Part shown: positions 22,915 through 33,876 of the stretch, one piece after another
How the letters are laid out: each line of letters starts with the position of its first letter
How positions within the stretch are numbered: position 1 is the first letter of the stretch
NCBI GenBank assembly: GCA_905178155.1
Contig: CAJINV010000025.1
Span: 1 to 64,000 of the forward strand
Origin: Amoebophrya sp. A120
Taxonomy: Eukaryota > Sar > Dinophyceae > Syndiniales > Amoebophryaceae
Direction: 5' to 3'
Length of the DNA: 64,000 nucleotides
Program-made: the position numbers and the translations under genes
Notes under the pieces: model-generated
Databases searched by the model: none
What the model was told of the DNA's origin: nothing
What the model saw: only the letters and a program-made list of their open reading frames with translations

Positions 22915-25900
22915 CTACTGCACTGGGTGTTGGTCGTGCTGCCGGTTGAAGCACTGCTGGATGCCATCGACCAGGGCCGCCTTCTGGACCTGGTTCGGAC
23001 CATTGCCGGGGAACGCCGCAGCCCGTCGGTCCGCATGGATCCGCTGGTAGATGATCCGTAACTCGTCGCGGTTGAACTCTTCCAGCTTCGTCTCGATCGG
23101 CGTATCGCAGTTCTCGAAGGCTGTGTTGTTGGCGGTCAGGGCTTGCCGCTCGGCCGCACTCAGCAGCTCATACAGCCGGACCTTGTTCGTGTTGTTGTTG
23201 ACGTCTTCGACCGTGTACTGAATCAAGGTTCCATCGTTCGCTTGGCCGACCATCGCCAGCACGGGAACTCCACCGACTCCTGCACCACCGGCAGCTGGGG
23301 CTGGGGCGGGGCCACCACCTGCTCCTCCGGCACCACCTGCACCTCCGATCGGGCCGGGCGCGGGAGCGCCACCTCCGGCTGGGATGCCACCTGCTCCTCC
23401 GGCACCTCCGGCAGGGGCGGGACCACCACCTCCAGCTGGGACACCACCTGCACCCCCGGCGGGGGCGGGGCCACCCGCAGCAACTCCTCCTGCAGCACCA
23501 CCAGCTGGCGGTCCCGGGACTGGGATACCAATCGGCGGTCCCGGGGCCGGGGCTGGGCCACCATAGTACCCTCCTCCATACGGCGGCACGCCCGCCATGC
23601 CAGCACCAGCAGCGCGCTGCTGCTGCATGCGGTTCAACGTGTCGGTGATGGCGGTAAACCCCGTCTGCATCTGCCCGACAATCCCGGTCACGGCAGCGTT
23701 GACGGCCGTATGGATTTCGCCGCGGAATTCGGTGCGTAGCTGCTTCTTCTCCTGCTGGGAGCGAGCGGTGAGCGCTTCGCCGAACTGGTTGAACTGCTGC
23801 TGTAGTTGTTCTTTGGTGATGAAGTCGCCGCTCTTGCTGCCACCAGAAGCGTTCTTCTCGATTCCTTCGGAAATTGCGCCGGCCAAGGAAGTGTACTTCT
23901 CGATACGTTCCTTCTGCTGCTTCTCCTCTTGGATCTTCTTCTCGTTTGTCCGAATGTAATCGGACATCTTCTGAACCTGGTAGTAGTCCGCGAACCTTTG
24001 TTCTTCTTCCGTTTTCGGGGCGCGTTCGTACCACTGGTTGCTGCTGCTCCAGTAGCCGTCGCTGTCTTTACCGTGTTTCGACGGCATGATGGTGAGGATG
24101 TACGGTTTTAGTTCTGGTTCTGGTTTTTCGTTACAAACGGAAAGAAGTGAAGTTGCTAGTCTGATGACTTTCAGGCTACTAGGGTAACCTACTAGAGAAG
24201 ACCGGGCGACGCTGTGCAGAATAGTTCGTAAGATTTTGAAGTTGAATTTGTTCTCGATCCATTGAAGCAGTTCATCAAGAAGACGGACGATCTTGCTGTT
24301 TTGCGTTATTGTTGCGTCGCGTAATGTTGACAGCATGCGGCTTCGAAAGATCCCTGTGTAGTACTGTATATCTGAACTGGTGCGAAACTTCGTTTGTAGC
24401 GGCTTCGATTTTAGAACTGTCTCGATTTGTATCCGTTTGTCTGTTGGTCGGATTTTTGCATTCAGATCGTAGTGGAGCCATCGCATGTACTGCGTGTCCG
24501 TGTTGTCTTCGCGTGGCAGCAATTTCCTGTCAAGTTCTACTTCGACGCCTGAATACATTTCAGTCATCAGCGCGTCGGTGCAGGGAGTACAGAAAACACT
24601 ACTAAGGCCACCCGAATCGTCTACAAATCTCTCCATTGCTACGGTGTCGTCTTTCAACTCGCAGGCGGGATCTGCGTACGCTTTGTGTTCGGCCACGCCC
24701 ATAGAAATAGAGCACGCGGTCTTGCTGCAAATGCCGCCGATCGGCGTGCCCTTTTCTGGATCTTGTTTCAACACTGTGCAACTGGCCCCACTCCCCAGGG
24801 TTGAGTAGCGTAAGGCCGTCACATTGAACAGAAGAAACGCGATCTCCTGGCGCTGTTCTTCGGTGCACTCTGGCTGCGCGCGGATGTAGTCCGCCCGGTC
24901 GCGGAGCTGCTGGATCTGGATCCGTTCGAAGAAGACGACGGCATCAATGATGACGCCACCGGGCATTTCGGTCGAACCACACCGGAGGCAGGTGCCTTCG
25001 CATGGCCTCAGTTTGTGCACTTTGGCACGAAACGAGGCAGCCGCCGTGTGTAGTGATTCGCTTTCTTTGCCTTCTCTCAGAACTCCCCTGATCGCTTCCT
25101 CGACCTTGCGGACGCACCTCCTCTGGGCCGTCCTGTTCCTGCCTGTTATCGCCCGCACCTGGCTGACGATTTTGCGGAAAAGCTTCGCGGTGGGAACGCC
25201 TGGCTTGAAGATGATCCCACCGGATTCGCTCAGGACGAGGTTTTTCCCTTTCGGGAGTACGTAGATGTACGCCAAGTCCTTCACGTTGTCCAACTGGTAT
25301 CGCTTCTTCGGTCCGTTGTTTGCATTCCACTCCGCTATTGCTGCGTTTGTTCGGTCTATTGCTTCCGCTTTTGATATCCGCTGCACCTGCAAGTTGCTTT
25401 CCTGTACTACTACCTTCACGCACCAGTTCTGGTACGTGGCCGCGCTCACGATCATCCCCAGCTCCTTCATCTTGTCAATCTGGACAAGAACCTTCCCGCC
25501 TGCGATCTGTCTCTCGATCTCCGTTGCTTCTGCGGTCAGGGGATGCTTGTCCCGCTCAGTTTCGAGTCCTGCGCGCTGTAGCCTGAAACCGCGCACCCGC
25601 TTGTTCGCCATTCGCTGAAGCCGCCGCACCTGCGCGTGCATGTGGCGGACGGATTCATCTCCTGGTGGTAGGGGGTCGGTCAGCTGGCATGACCACAGCT
25701 GCATTTTCTCGGACTGGTGGGGCAGCTCTGCTAGTGTCTTGATCTTCTTTGCGGCTGTCACGGCGGATCTTGTGTAGTAGCGCATTCGCGGCGCTGCTAC
25801 GCGCTGCATCTGGATGGCGTCCGAGACGAAGCGGCGTACTTCTGGGTGGCTGGCTTTTACTATTTCCCCCCGCAGGCGCAGCAGCTCCTTGCGTTCCCAC

Positions 25901-26694
25901 TCGTATCGCCACGTTACCAACATCCGGGAGCTGCTTGGCAACTTCCGCATGTGGAGCAGGTAGTCGACCTTCCGCCTCGCTCTTTGTCGAGCAGGCCCGA
26001 CGACTACGTTGCCCCCATCGACAATGCTACGCAGCTTGTATTCTGCAAACTCGAAGGGGTGGCCTCTCCGCGCGAGCAACATCTGCAGCGGGCACGCTTT
26101 GGTGCGTTTCTGGCCTAGGTACTTCGCCAGAATGTGCAAGTTGCGGCGGTCGTATATGTTTACCGGCCCCGTGGTCTTTGCCTGGGCTTGGGCTAGCATA
26201 TCGCTGTAGGTTTTCCCCCGGTCGCCGATTTGTTCGTTTTTCCGTGGTCGGACTGCTAGTAGTGTGGACGTTGGAATACTGATGTGGGAGAGCTCGCGTT
26301 GCCACTGCGGTGGCCGGCCCCGTCGCTTCTGCCGTTTCTTTCTCGTTTCGCCGTGCTCAAGCTCGCCGTAAAGGTGCTGGTCGTCGTCCTCCAGCGAGCC
26401 AAACAATGCGCCCGCACTGTTTAGCTCCGGTCGCAACATCCGGATCAAAACCAGCTCGGCGCGCCGAGCTTCGCCGACCAATCCGCAAACCCGGATCGCC
26501 ATAAATCGGACTATACCGTCCGAGTACTTCTTCTTTGGGCTGTTTTGCAGAAGGGCAAGGCGGTGCTGGTTGTAGCGCTCGAAAATGTTGAGCGTCGACC
26601 CGATATACAACTCCCCCTTCCTGTTCCAATATGCGTAAACCAGGCCGGGGCGCTGGTCTTCGCTACACCGGGCCGAGTGCTTGCCGCGCCTTTT
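22915..26694 (-). CDS. Penelope-like reverse transcriptase with N-terminal GIY-YIG nuclease
   Basis: The frame opens after a TGA at 26695-26697 and ends at 22915, about 1,260 residues. A GIY-YIG domain comes first: VYAY at 26640-26629 and YIG at 26607-26599, followed by an Arg/His helix (FERYNQHR). The reverse transcriptase follows: motif A (VIIDAVVFFERI) near 24920-24960, motif B (GTPIGGICSKTAC) near 24700-24750, and the RFVDDS catalytic motif at 24613-24630. A thumb-like region precedes a Pro/Gly/Ala-rich stretch (23282-23590) and a C-terminal ~100 residues. GIY-YIG before RT matches the permuted (Chlamys/Naiad type) Penelope-like elements rather than classical ones, where it comes last. 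Uninterrupted length suggests a recently active copy. No introner interrupts it. Confidence 0.85.
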   Translation of the reverse strand, partial: KRRGKHSARCSEDQRPGLVYAYWNRKGELYIGSTLNIFERYNQHRLALLQNSPKKKYSDGIVRFMAIRVCGLVGEARRAELVLIRMLRPELNSAGALFGSLEDDDQHLYGELEHGETRKKRQKRRGRPPQWQRELSHISIPTSTLLAVRPRKNEQIGDRGKTYSDMLAQAQAKTTGPVNIYDRRNLHILAKYLGQKRTKACPLQMLLARRGHPFEFAEYKLRSIVDGGNVVVGPARQRARRKVDYLLHMRKLPSSSRMLVTWRYEWERKELLRLRGEIVKASHPEVRRFVSDAIQMQRVAAPRMRYYTRSAVTAAKKIKTLAELPHQSEKMQLWSCQLTDPLPPGDESVRHMHAQVRRLQRMANKRVRGFRLQRAGLETERDKHPLTAEATEIERQIAGGKVLVQIDKMKELGMIVSAATYQNWCVKVVVQESNLQVQRISKAEAIDRTNAAIAEWNANNGPKKRYQLDNVKDLAYIYVLPKGKNLVLSESGGIIFKPGVPTAKLFRKIVSQVRAITGRNRTAQRRCVRKVEEAIRGVLREGKESESLHTAAASFRAKVHKLRPCEGTCLRCGSTEMPGGVIIDAVVFFERIQIQQLRDRADYIRAQPECTEEQRQEIAFLLFNVTALRYSTLGSGASCTVLKQDPEKGTPIGGICSKTACSISMGVAEHKAYADPACELKDDTVAMERFVDDSGGLSSVFCTPCTDALMTEMYSGVEVELDRKLLPREDNTDTQYMRWLHYDLNAKIRPTDKRIQIETVLKSKPLQTKFRTSSDIQYYTGIFRSRMLSTLRDATITQNSKIVRLLDELLQWIENKFNFKILRTILHSVARSSLVGYPSSLKVIRLATSLLSVCNEKPEPELKPYILTIMPSKHGKDSDGYWSSSNQWYERAPKTEEEQRFADYYQVQKMSDYIRTNEKKIQEEKQQKERIEKYTSLAGAISEGIEKNASGGSKSGDFITKEQLQQQFNQFGEALTARSQQEKKQLRTEFRGEIHTAVNAAVTGIVGQMQTGFTAITDTLNRMQQQRAAGAGMAGVPPYGGGYYGGPAPAPGPPIGIPVPGPPAGGAAGGVAAGGPAPAGGAGGVPAGGGGPAPAGGAGGAGGIPAGGGAPAPGPIGGAGGAGGAGGGPAPAPAAGGAGVGGVPVLAMVGQANDGTLIQYTVEDVNNNTNKVRLYELLSAAERQALTANNTAFENCDTPIETKLEEFNRDELRIIYQRIHADRRAAAFPGNGPNQVQKAALVDGIQQCFNRQHDQHPVQ

Positions 26695-26976
26695 TCATGC
26701 TGCGTTCTGCTTCGAGATTGCTATTGCTCGGCGCTGCAACGTGTCAACTTCCGGTATGTCTGCGGGGTCAAGGAGCTTCGTGTACTTGCGAAGCTGCTTG
26801 TCTAGTCGTCGTAGTCGTCGCCTCAACCTCTCGTCGCTTGCGTCTTGATATTCCCGGACTGCTTCAATGTAGTTCTGTTGTAGTTCTTCGTAGTTGCGTC
26901 GTGTTGTTTCTATTGCGGCTTCGAGTAGATCCCCTACTCGTGGCTGTTTCTTCTTCTTGCTGTTGCTGTGCTCCAT
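26695..26976 (-). CDS. In-frame N-terminal part of Penelope-like protein, ended by one TGA
   Basis: ATG 26976 opens a 93-codon charged, helical frame (Lys/Arg/Glu-rich) that stops at TGA 26695-26697. The GIY-YIG frame starts at the very next codon in the same phase, so the two would make one ~1,353-residue protein but for this codon. A point mutation, stop read-through, a small first ORF of a two-ORF element, or a sequencing error are all possible. Confidence 0.7.
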   Translation of the reverse strand: MEHSNSKKKKQPRVGDLLEAAIETTRRNYEELQQNYIEAVREYQDASDERLRRRLRRLDKQLRKYTKLLDPADIPEVDTLQRRAIAISKQNAA

Positions 26977-28585
26977 TTTGCACTTGTTGCTCGTCGTCGT
27001 TGTTTGCTGTTCCTCTCGTTTTTCTCGTTTCTATACCGACCCGCCGTCCGTTCGTCTCGAAACAAACGCGGAAAAGAGCCGGGCTATAAACCTCTCTTGC
27101 TACAGGTTACAGCACATGTATCCTCATATTTCTTCACAAAAACAAATAACATGATCATCTCCCTGCCTGACTTTCTGTTGACTTGACTGGTGTGCAATTC
27201 AAGTTTGAAAAGCATAGTTTCAGGTCAAAGGAACAAGGCACTTGTGGCGGAAAATGACCCGTTATTTTTGCAATACTTAATACAGCCGTGGCACGACAGG
27301 CGCGGTGCAGCCGGCAGGCGTGTCTAGTGTAGTATCAGTCGTACGGTAATAAAGCGGTATCATTTTTTATTTTTACATTAATTTTCAAGTTCAAGACCCC
27401 CAAATTACAAATCAAATTAAGCACTTAAGAAGAAGAACGTACAAAAAGCCCACTATAATATTTTTTGCAGATTTAACATAGACGCACATAATTTCTAAAA
27501 AAAGAAAAAAAATCTCTCCCCCACCGGGTTCGACGTTGCAGACGAGAACATTATAGTCGAAACTCCTTTTTTTAAAGGTCTTATGTGCATGTGTATTTCT
27601 TCGATCCCAAGAAGTAGTACATTATGCTTACCGTTTCTACGGTTCAGGAAAATTCCCCTGATGTTATCCTCGGATTCGCACGCGTTTTGGTTGTGGTTTA
27701 TTTTCTCGTTGTTTCATCTCGAGCAACGTGCGATGGTAGGGAGACGAGTAACCTTATTTACTAGCTTCGCGCACAAGGAAGAACCGCAAGAAAACAAAAT
27801 CCGTGAAGATATTATAGGGAATGCGATCTAGTAGAAGCGTGCTGTGCGACTTTTTTTGTGCTTTTACATGGCATTCATATTTTTGTGCTCAGATGAGGAT
27901 AAAAACAATAAACGTTTAAAGCACGACTCACTCGCCGAAAATAGTAAGTGGAAAGACTAAGACACCAAGGTAAGTAATATTTGAGGAAGTGGCGAACTAC
28001 ATTCTTACCAGGAGCCGCACCACGACCGAAGTACTTATACAATATTATTACCGCGTACTAATTATGGAATGTGGAGGTGGTGTAGTCACTGCACTAAATT
28101 CTGCTTCACTGAGTATGAAATTTTTTATCTGAGCATGACTATATTTAACAAGCCCGCGGCAAGTCGAGCGACGTCGAATCTACTTATTATGAAAATGAAA
28201 AAAATTATCAATGCATTCCCCCCGAATCGAAGAAAAGGAAAAAATAAAAACGCGAGATGGACGCACGACGTCGTGTGTCGGAGCTGCGTTTTTGATAAAT
28301 GCAGTCCTATGTAGTTGTTCCGTGTTCTTCACCCCTTCGACTACTGTAACTGTTCACGTTCTCCTGCCAGAAGGTCAGAATAGCAATGCTTTTAAATGAA
28401 GTACCCTCAGGAGTAGAGCGAGAGGGCAGGCTGAGAAATATTAAGGTAAACTACAGTGTGAACAACTTGAGAAGTGTGAACTGTGAAGGGGGCCCGTGAG
28501 GAGCGGGCATTTATTTTCCACCACATATGATGAAGTAAGATAAAGATAAAGATTAAGTGACAAACTGTGCTTGATAGATCGTTCC
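26977..28585. other. AT-rich region, right flank of retroelement
   Basis: Contains the second copy of the ~47-bp flank repeat (27088-27137) and the diverged third copy of the 20.2-kb repeat (about 27170-27340). The remainder is AT-rich with no supported gene. Confidence 0.5.
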
Positions 28586-28591
28586 TTTTCA

Positions 28592-28681
28592 GCTGGTGCA
28601 GTGGAGAGAGCTTTGGAAAGAAGTAGAACCGCGAGACCACGAGTGCTGGTCTGGGGCAACGACAAGCCCTCATCCGGAATA
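28592..28681 (+). CDS. Possible last exon of a small gene
   Basis: After an acceptor-like CCTTTTCAG, a frame of about 30 codons rich in Trp and charged residues (QLVQWRELWKEVEP) runs to TAA at 28679. No upstream exon is joined with confidence. The family is not recognised. Confidence 0.3.
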
Positions 28682-28903
28682 AATGGTCCTCAAGGCGACT
28701 CTTCTTTCATCTACTGCACAGAGGTGCGAGCTGAGAGCGTTGTAGAAATACCTATAGAAGTAAAGCTAATTTACTCCGGTAAATATACTTGATTTTACGT
28801 CTTGCCTGTTAGCTGTACAACACGTTCAACGCGCCGAAATAGAGGCACAAAAACGCTATTGCATTGCCGTTGCTGCAAGAAACAACAAGAATAAAACAAC
28901 ACC

Positions 28904-31900
28904 ATGGGTCAGGCTGACACTGCGGCACCGCCGGACGCGGTCTATGCGACTGCACTCCTCCTCGTCCCCCTCTACCTCATCTGTCATGTGTAAAAGCAGA
29001 AGCACTGTTCGCATGACAAATTTTGGAGTACCTATTTTCTACAGTCCGGGTACAGCACGACGAGAAGATCTGTCATGCAGAGGGCACACGTGTCTGCCGT
29101 TGCTCGCGTTGCTGTTCATGCCTTAGTAGTATATCAAAAATGAGAGGAAGAAGTTGTACAACTAAGTTCTTGTCAACTCGTCTCATGCGGGGCGATGGTG
29201 CTTGTGTTGCGGTTGTTCATGCGAGGACGAGAGACGACGAGGGGGAGTGAGTGTTGCGCTGTGATACGGTCAAGATGCTCCACACGACAACCGGGGGCGG
29301 CGGCGGGAGCAGCAGCAGCAGCACTTCTGCCGCGGCGTTGGATACCGTGGAGGCGCACAACAAGACCTATCGACCCTGTCTCGACGGCCCGAACACCGTG
29401 GGAATGAATGCCAGGTTCGACACGCTCCCGCTCAACTATCCTGTGCAAAAGGAGGACCGTACTCGTCGTACTGGTGGCAGTTTGTGCATGGCAAATATTC
29501 TTTCTTCTTAGGCTAAATCAGCGTGACAAATTCCACCACGTGTAACAATGCTGAGCAGGTTTGTTTGCAATTTCTATTTCTACTAGAAAGAAGTACAAGT
29601 ACGTCCACGATGCTTTTGCTAAAATTCATATCACTCCGATGTCATCAAAACGGATTTTAAACCACCTGCCCTGTATCAAAATCAAATATGTCTGGGTCTG
29701 GAAACCTATGTGGATGACGGAACTACTTCCGAATGCAGCCCAGCATGACAACTTTCCAGAACCACGCTTTCTCATACGCAATCCGCATGTAGAAGGGCCT
29801 TTTTTCATGACAAAAGTGGCTGCGACTTTTGTTGGCTCTGCAATGCAGATTTTCCAGGGATGGAAAGCTAGCATTACAAGTTTCACTTTTCCAGATCCAA
29901 ACGTATTTGCATTTGATACCCTGCGCGATCCCACAATACGTGTCCGACGGAGACTATCTGCAGCAGGATACCAAGAAGAAAAATCCCCCCTCCCCATATC
30001 AAAACGGGAACCTGTGATGCAGATTTGTGGTCACAAATCTTCAGCTTTGTCATGCTAGAAGGGAAAAGATGCGGACTGAACGTAGTGCTGGGGGGTGTGG
30101 AAAAGCCTTGCATCTTCAGCATGACAGGAGGCAGCTGGAAGTGGGAAACAGAATGACAATATATGCCAGCAAACGAGGCCGCAGCTGCGCCTGCGGCTCT
30201 TGGCCTTCTAGCAACACAAGTCGACTCGTGTAAGTACTCAAATACGGACTCACAAACTTCGTTTTCGGTTTGGGGAGGGGGGATTTTTCCTTTTGATACG
30301 AGAGCTCGCGTCGTCTGCTAGTTCCGTGGCTTTGCCCGTGCGGGGAAGAAATTATCTGCCGGGGTATAAAACTGTTTGTGATGTACTACGCGAAAATTAA
30401 ATTGCAAAAGAGAACTCGTGCGCCACTAAGTACCTGTTATTTACTTACTTAGATTCAAAACAAAAACGAGTGTAGTAATGAAGACGGGGTGTGGTGTTAC
30501 TGTTAGTCGTGTCAAGATTATTGTTGTCATGATGTGACGTTACGAGAACAAGAATACTTATTAGGACGTAGTCGTAGACCTGTAGTTCTTGCAGATGAAC
30601 AACCGATTATGACCTGAAAAATACAACAGGCCCGACCTGCGCGAAACCCGATTTCACATGGGCTTCCAGCGCCGCGCACAGTCGGAAATCCGGCAAGGTA
30701 GCCAACCGAAAAAAAAATCTCAATCTGAAACGATAGTGCAGTAGACTCAGCAAAGCAATTTCATCATTTCTCCACCGCATGTTGTTGACACCTAAACAAG
30801 TCCGAGATCTTCATGCGCCGTCCTCAGAAAGAGAAAACACAAAGAAAAACCCAAATTCTTGCATGTCGAGCAGCATGAGGACAAAAAGAGGTCCAAAAGA
30901 AGAACTTTCTTCGCATGACAAGCTCTGAGAGTCAGTGAGACAGCTTTTTCTTCCCATACGAGATGCGCCCCGATTGCAGCGCGAGTTGCAGATCCAAACG
31001 AACCGAGATAAGTATAGTTTTCTTTTCGGTGCGGTAAGTACCTGTCATGCGTAATAAACCTGACGAAAATCAAAATCCTCATTCGAACTTGTATCTCTAG
31101 ATGGGTGAAGATTCTGGGTCTTCGATAAAGACATCGAGACCGTCATGCGGTTTTGTTTAGCAGCGTCGGGCCTGTCGCTCGCAATTACCTCCAGTGCACA
31201 AAAAAAATCAACAACAGCTACTTTCAGTCCGTGCAAGATTTATGGGATGTGGAAACCATTGCAGAAGTGCGGTGGTCGTTTTAAAAATTCTCTTTGCATG
31301 GTAGTTAAAAATTCAATCTGACACTCTGTTTCTTTTCGGAAAAGGAAGAAAGGCAAATTATGCATCGAAGAAGGTGCACTGTTGTGCATCCTAAGCATTA
31401 CAATTTTTCTTTTTTGTGTTCGGACGAACAAGTAGACACAGCACGAGCACCAGCTTGGGTGAAGGTTTCCTCCCACTTCATACCGTGGCTGGAAAAACTA
31501 CAAGGAAGACTATACGTTCAACGTTTTAAACGGTGAAGGGTACGGGCGCGAAGGCGAATTTCTACAGGTCGGAAGAAGACTGCTGAAGGGCCCGAACAGC
31601 GTCCTGTTTTCGGAACACGAGAAGGAAAAGCAGATGCGAGAGGTAAGTAAGTACCACAGTTGTACTTCTTGTCTTCACATGTTTTGATGAGAACCTGCCA
31701 CGAGAATTGATTCAAGTGCGCAGTAGACAGATGATCTTTTTATTTGTAGGTAGTCTAGTGTGCTGTCGTGGCTTATAAGCAAAGTAAAGTAGACTTAGAC
31801 AAATAAATTAAACACGACCCTCAGCGCGGCGGTCCGTTCCGCTACCACGCGTACCCGCCCATGCTGCCGTCGAAAAACCAAGAAAAGGCACTTATCAAAT

Positions 31901-32647
31901 GTAAAAATGTCTGGGTCTGGAAGAATGCAAGTTTGTCATGCTTGTCTCACGTGACTGTTGAATTTGTCATGCACATTACACAAGAGCCCCATTTTTCTGT
32001 CATGCAAAAACGCAGTTTGTCATGCAGAATAGGCAACACCTAGAAGCTGAAGCTCAGAAACTTGTCATGCTGAGCCAGCACTTCTGGCCTCCTCATGATA
32101 CGCCACCCAGCATCTTCACAAGTTTCCAGACCCAGACATTTTTGCATTTGATAGCACTGGCAAGTGACGGATTTCTGCAGACCAAGCGGGAGTCGGTGAT
32201 CATCGGGTACCCTGAGTAAAAACGTCCTCTCCCCACAGTTGTGATGCAGATTTGCAATTGCAGAAAAATTTGTAATGCGCGCATCCCAATGACAAGGGCG
32301 ATAGATTTTTAATCGTGTTTTGGAATATGTAATGCTGTAAACAGGATAAGCAGATAGATTTCGATTTGTCATGTGGCTCTCCTTGCTAACCTGCACTACA
32401 CTACGGACTGCAGCTTGTCATGCGTGATTCCCAAAATTTCCAGGTTTGTGTTGCAAAGTCCCCATCTTGCCCATGGTGTGGGGAGGTTTTCTCTCAGGAT
32501 GTCGGGTATCCAAGAATCGATGCGGCGAAGCGCATCAAGCTGCCGAGCCAGGGGACCCGGGAAATCTATGCGCACCTCCAAGACGGCGCAACGCAGGCCT
32601 ACTATCCCCCCACCACCAAGACAAGGTCGCAGATCGTGTTTGGATAG
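28904..32647 (+). CDS. Complete 12-exon gene, 317-residue protein of unknown function
   Basis: ATG 28904 sits in ACCATGG. Exons: 28904-28943, 29267-29437, 29631-29674, 29919-29969, 30299-30363, 30630-30697, 30963-31033, 31228-31241, 31483-31642, 31825-31893, 32154-32208, 32502-32647 (TAG). The sum is 954 nt, exactly 318 codons. Four introns are GT-AG (30364, 30698, 31034, 31643); seven are introners. The protein begins Met-Gly-Gln, a possible N-myristoylation start, then has a Gly/Ser tract and a basic, Tyr-rich body with no membrane segment. I do not recognise the family. Agreement of two intron types on one frame strongly supports the model. Confidence 0.85.
28944..29266. mobile_element. 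Introner H
   Basis: Family H, pyrimidine-rich left end (CCTCCTCGTCCCCCTC) and GAGGGGGAG right end. Exact duplication CGGTC. Confidence 0.9.
29438..29630. mobile_element. Introner D
   Basis: Family D, right end diverged; flanks TCAAC/TCACT, 4 of 5. Confidence 0.8.
29675..29918. mobile_element. Introner A
   Basis: Family A; exact duplication CCCTG. Confidence 0.9.
29970..30298. mobile_element. Introner C
   Basis: Family C ends; flanks CAGGA/CGAGA match at 3 of 5. Frame kept. Confidence 0.85.
30364..30629 (+). other. GT-AG intron
   Basis: GTATAA donor and ACAACAG acceptor; joins exons of the 317-residue gene in frame. Confidence 0.75.
30698..30962 (+). other. GT-AG intron
   Basis: GTAGCC donor and ATACGAG acceptor; in-frame join. 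Confidence 0.65.
31034..31227 (+). other. GT-AG intron
   Basis: Strong GTAAGTACC donor and CTACTTTCAG acceptor; in-frame join to a 14-nt exon. Confidence 0.75.
31242..31482. mobile_element. Introner I (single member)
   Basis: Ends ATGGGATGTGGAAACC and GGTTTCCTCCCACTTCATA are imperfect inverted copies. No flank duplication remains; removal keeps the frame. Confidence 0.7.
31643..31824 (+). other. GT-AG intron
   Basis: GTAAGTAAG donor and ACCCTCAG acceptor; in-frame join. Confidence 0.8.
31894..32153. mobile_element. Introner A
   Basis: Family A; exact duplication GCACT. Confidence 0.9.
32209..32501. mobile_element. Introner B
   Basis: Family B ends (CTGAGTAAAAACG / CTCTCAGGATG); exact duplication TCGGG. 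Confidence 0.9.
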
Positions 32648-33420
32648 AGGATGAAGCAGAAACACATGATAAAAACTGAAGCTGTTCGGGATACGCGTCG
32701 GGAAAAGAAGATGTTCTGGAACAAGAAGTAGGGCGGGAGCCGTGTGAGTTTTCTATCCTAGAAGCACAGAAATTGATGAACTGTGAACTGCCTCAAACAG
32801 TCACTGCTTTAGATCTTTAGTATACAACTTATTGCACCCAAAATTGATGAATGTCGATAGCAAGATTTTCTGTTGAAGAACCTTAGATTTTTAATCGAGC
32901 GAAGCAACATGTTGCCGCGATTTGATTCGATATATAGAGACGAGCGCTAAAAAGGAGAAGTAGTTGATGAAAAAAGTACTTGATGAATTTCGTGAACATG
33001 ATATTTTAGCACACGGTCGTGTGATTGCAGCCTGGCACTGGCAGCCACTCCGTGTACGAGATAAAAGAGAGATTCCTAGAATCAGACACACAAGAAGCAT
33101 AAGAATGCCCGTTGTATTAAAATATGGACACTGGTGACTGATACAGATATTGAAACGTCGATGAATAAGATAAAATGCACCTGTGACAACGAAACCTCAT
33201 GATCAGCACGACCCCTTGTAACAACTATTTTGTACTATGACCTTACGTGACGAGAAACTACAGCTCAAAGAAGAACAGCTAAGATATGGAAGTAGAGTTG
33301 TCGACAACGACAACAACCCGAGAGGAGGACGAGCAGAACACTGTGAAGAAGAGGACCCTTTGTACCAACCAATGCCATAGCAAAAGAAGTTCTAGACAGA
33401 CGAGCAGTTACTATTTTGAG
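32648..33420. other. Intergenic or upstream exons not resolved
   Basis: AT-rich. An ATG-started frame at 33286 is out of phase with the exon that follows, so it is not joined. No introner is seen. Confidence 0.4.
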
Positions 33421-33876
33421 TGCGCAAAGAAAGTCACGTTCTTGGCTGGCCCTACCGCATCAAAATCGCGTTTAAAAATTCGTTCGATGTTCGACTTCGA
33501 TTCGCAAGCGAAACAGCTCGATGGTTTCTTCTGACGTTCTCCAGCGGCCGTCGGGTCTGCACGTCGGTAAGTACTTCGAGTTGCTCGAGAAGACAAAACC
33601 GGTTTAGAAGTTCTTTCAGAAGTAGTTTATTCAGTGTATGTAAAACTAAAACTCAGTAAACTTTGATGTTATCTCCCTTCGAGGTGGTCAGTCTTCCTTC
33701 TTTCGTGGTTGCCGGTAACACCGAGGAGCGAGAGATGATTGAAAAAATTCGTGTGTTACTTCTTTGCATTTTTCCAAAAGACTGTGCAAGAAAACTACCC
33801 ACTGCTTGACGTGGTCAACAAGCACCCGCTCCTTACGGAAGAAGATGCTGCACACATTGAAGCAAGTGGGAAATAA
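33421..33876 (+). CDS. 3' end of a small gene, two exons
   Basis: Exon 33421-33566 ends in a strong GTAAGTAC donor; exon 33781-33876 starts after TTTTTCCAAAAG and ends at TAA. The joined frame encodes a basic segment (RLRFASETARW), SSGRRV, then ENYPLLDVVNKHPLL and an acidic tail. The SSGRR...NYP...N pattern is reminiscent of the small L51/S25/CI-B8 fold (mitochondrial ribosomal and complex I subunits), but this is a weak impression. The start exon was not found. Confidence 0.5.

Noticed and set aside
23143-24868. Frames overlapping the retroelement on both strands
   Set aside because: Shadows of the GIY-YIG/RT frame; Ser/Thr/Gly-rich by reverse reading of Pro/Ala codons.
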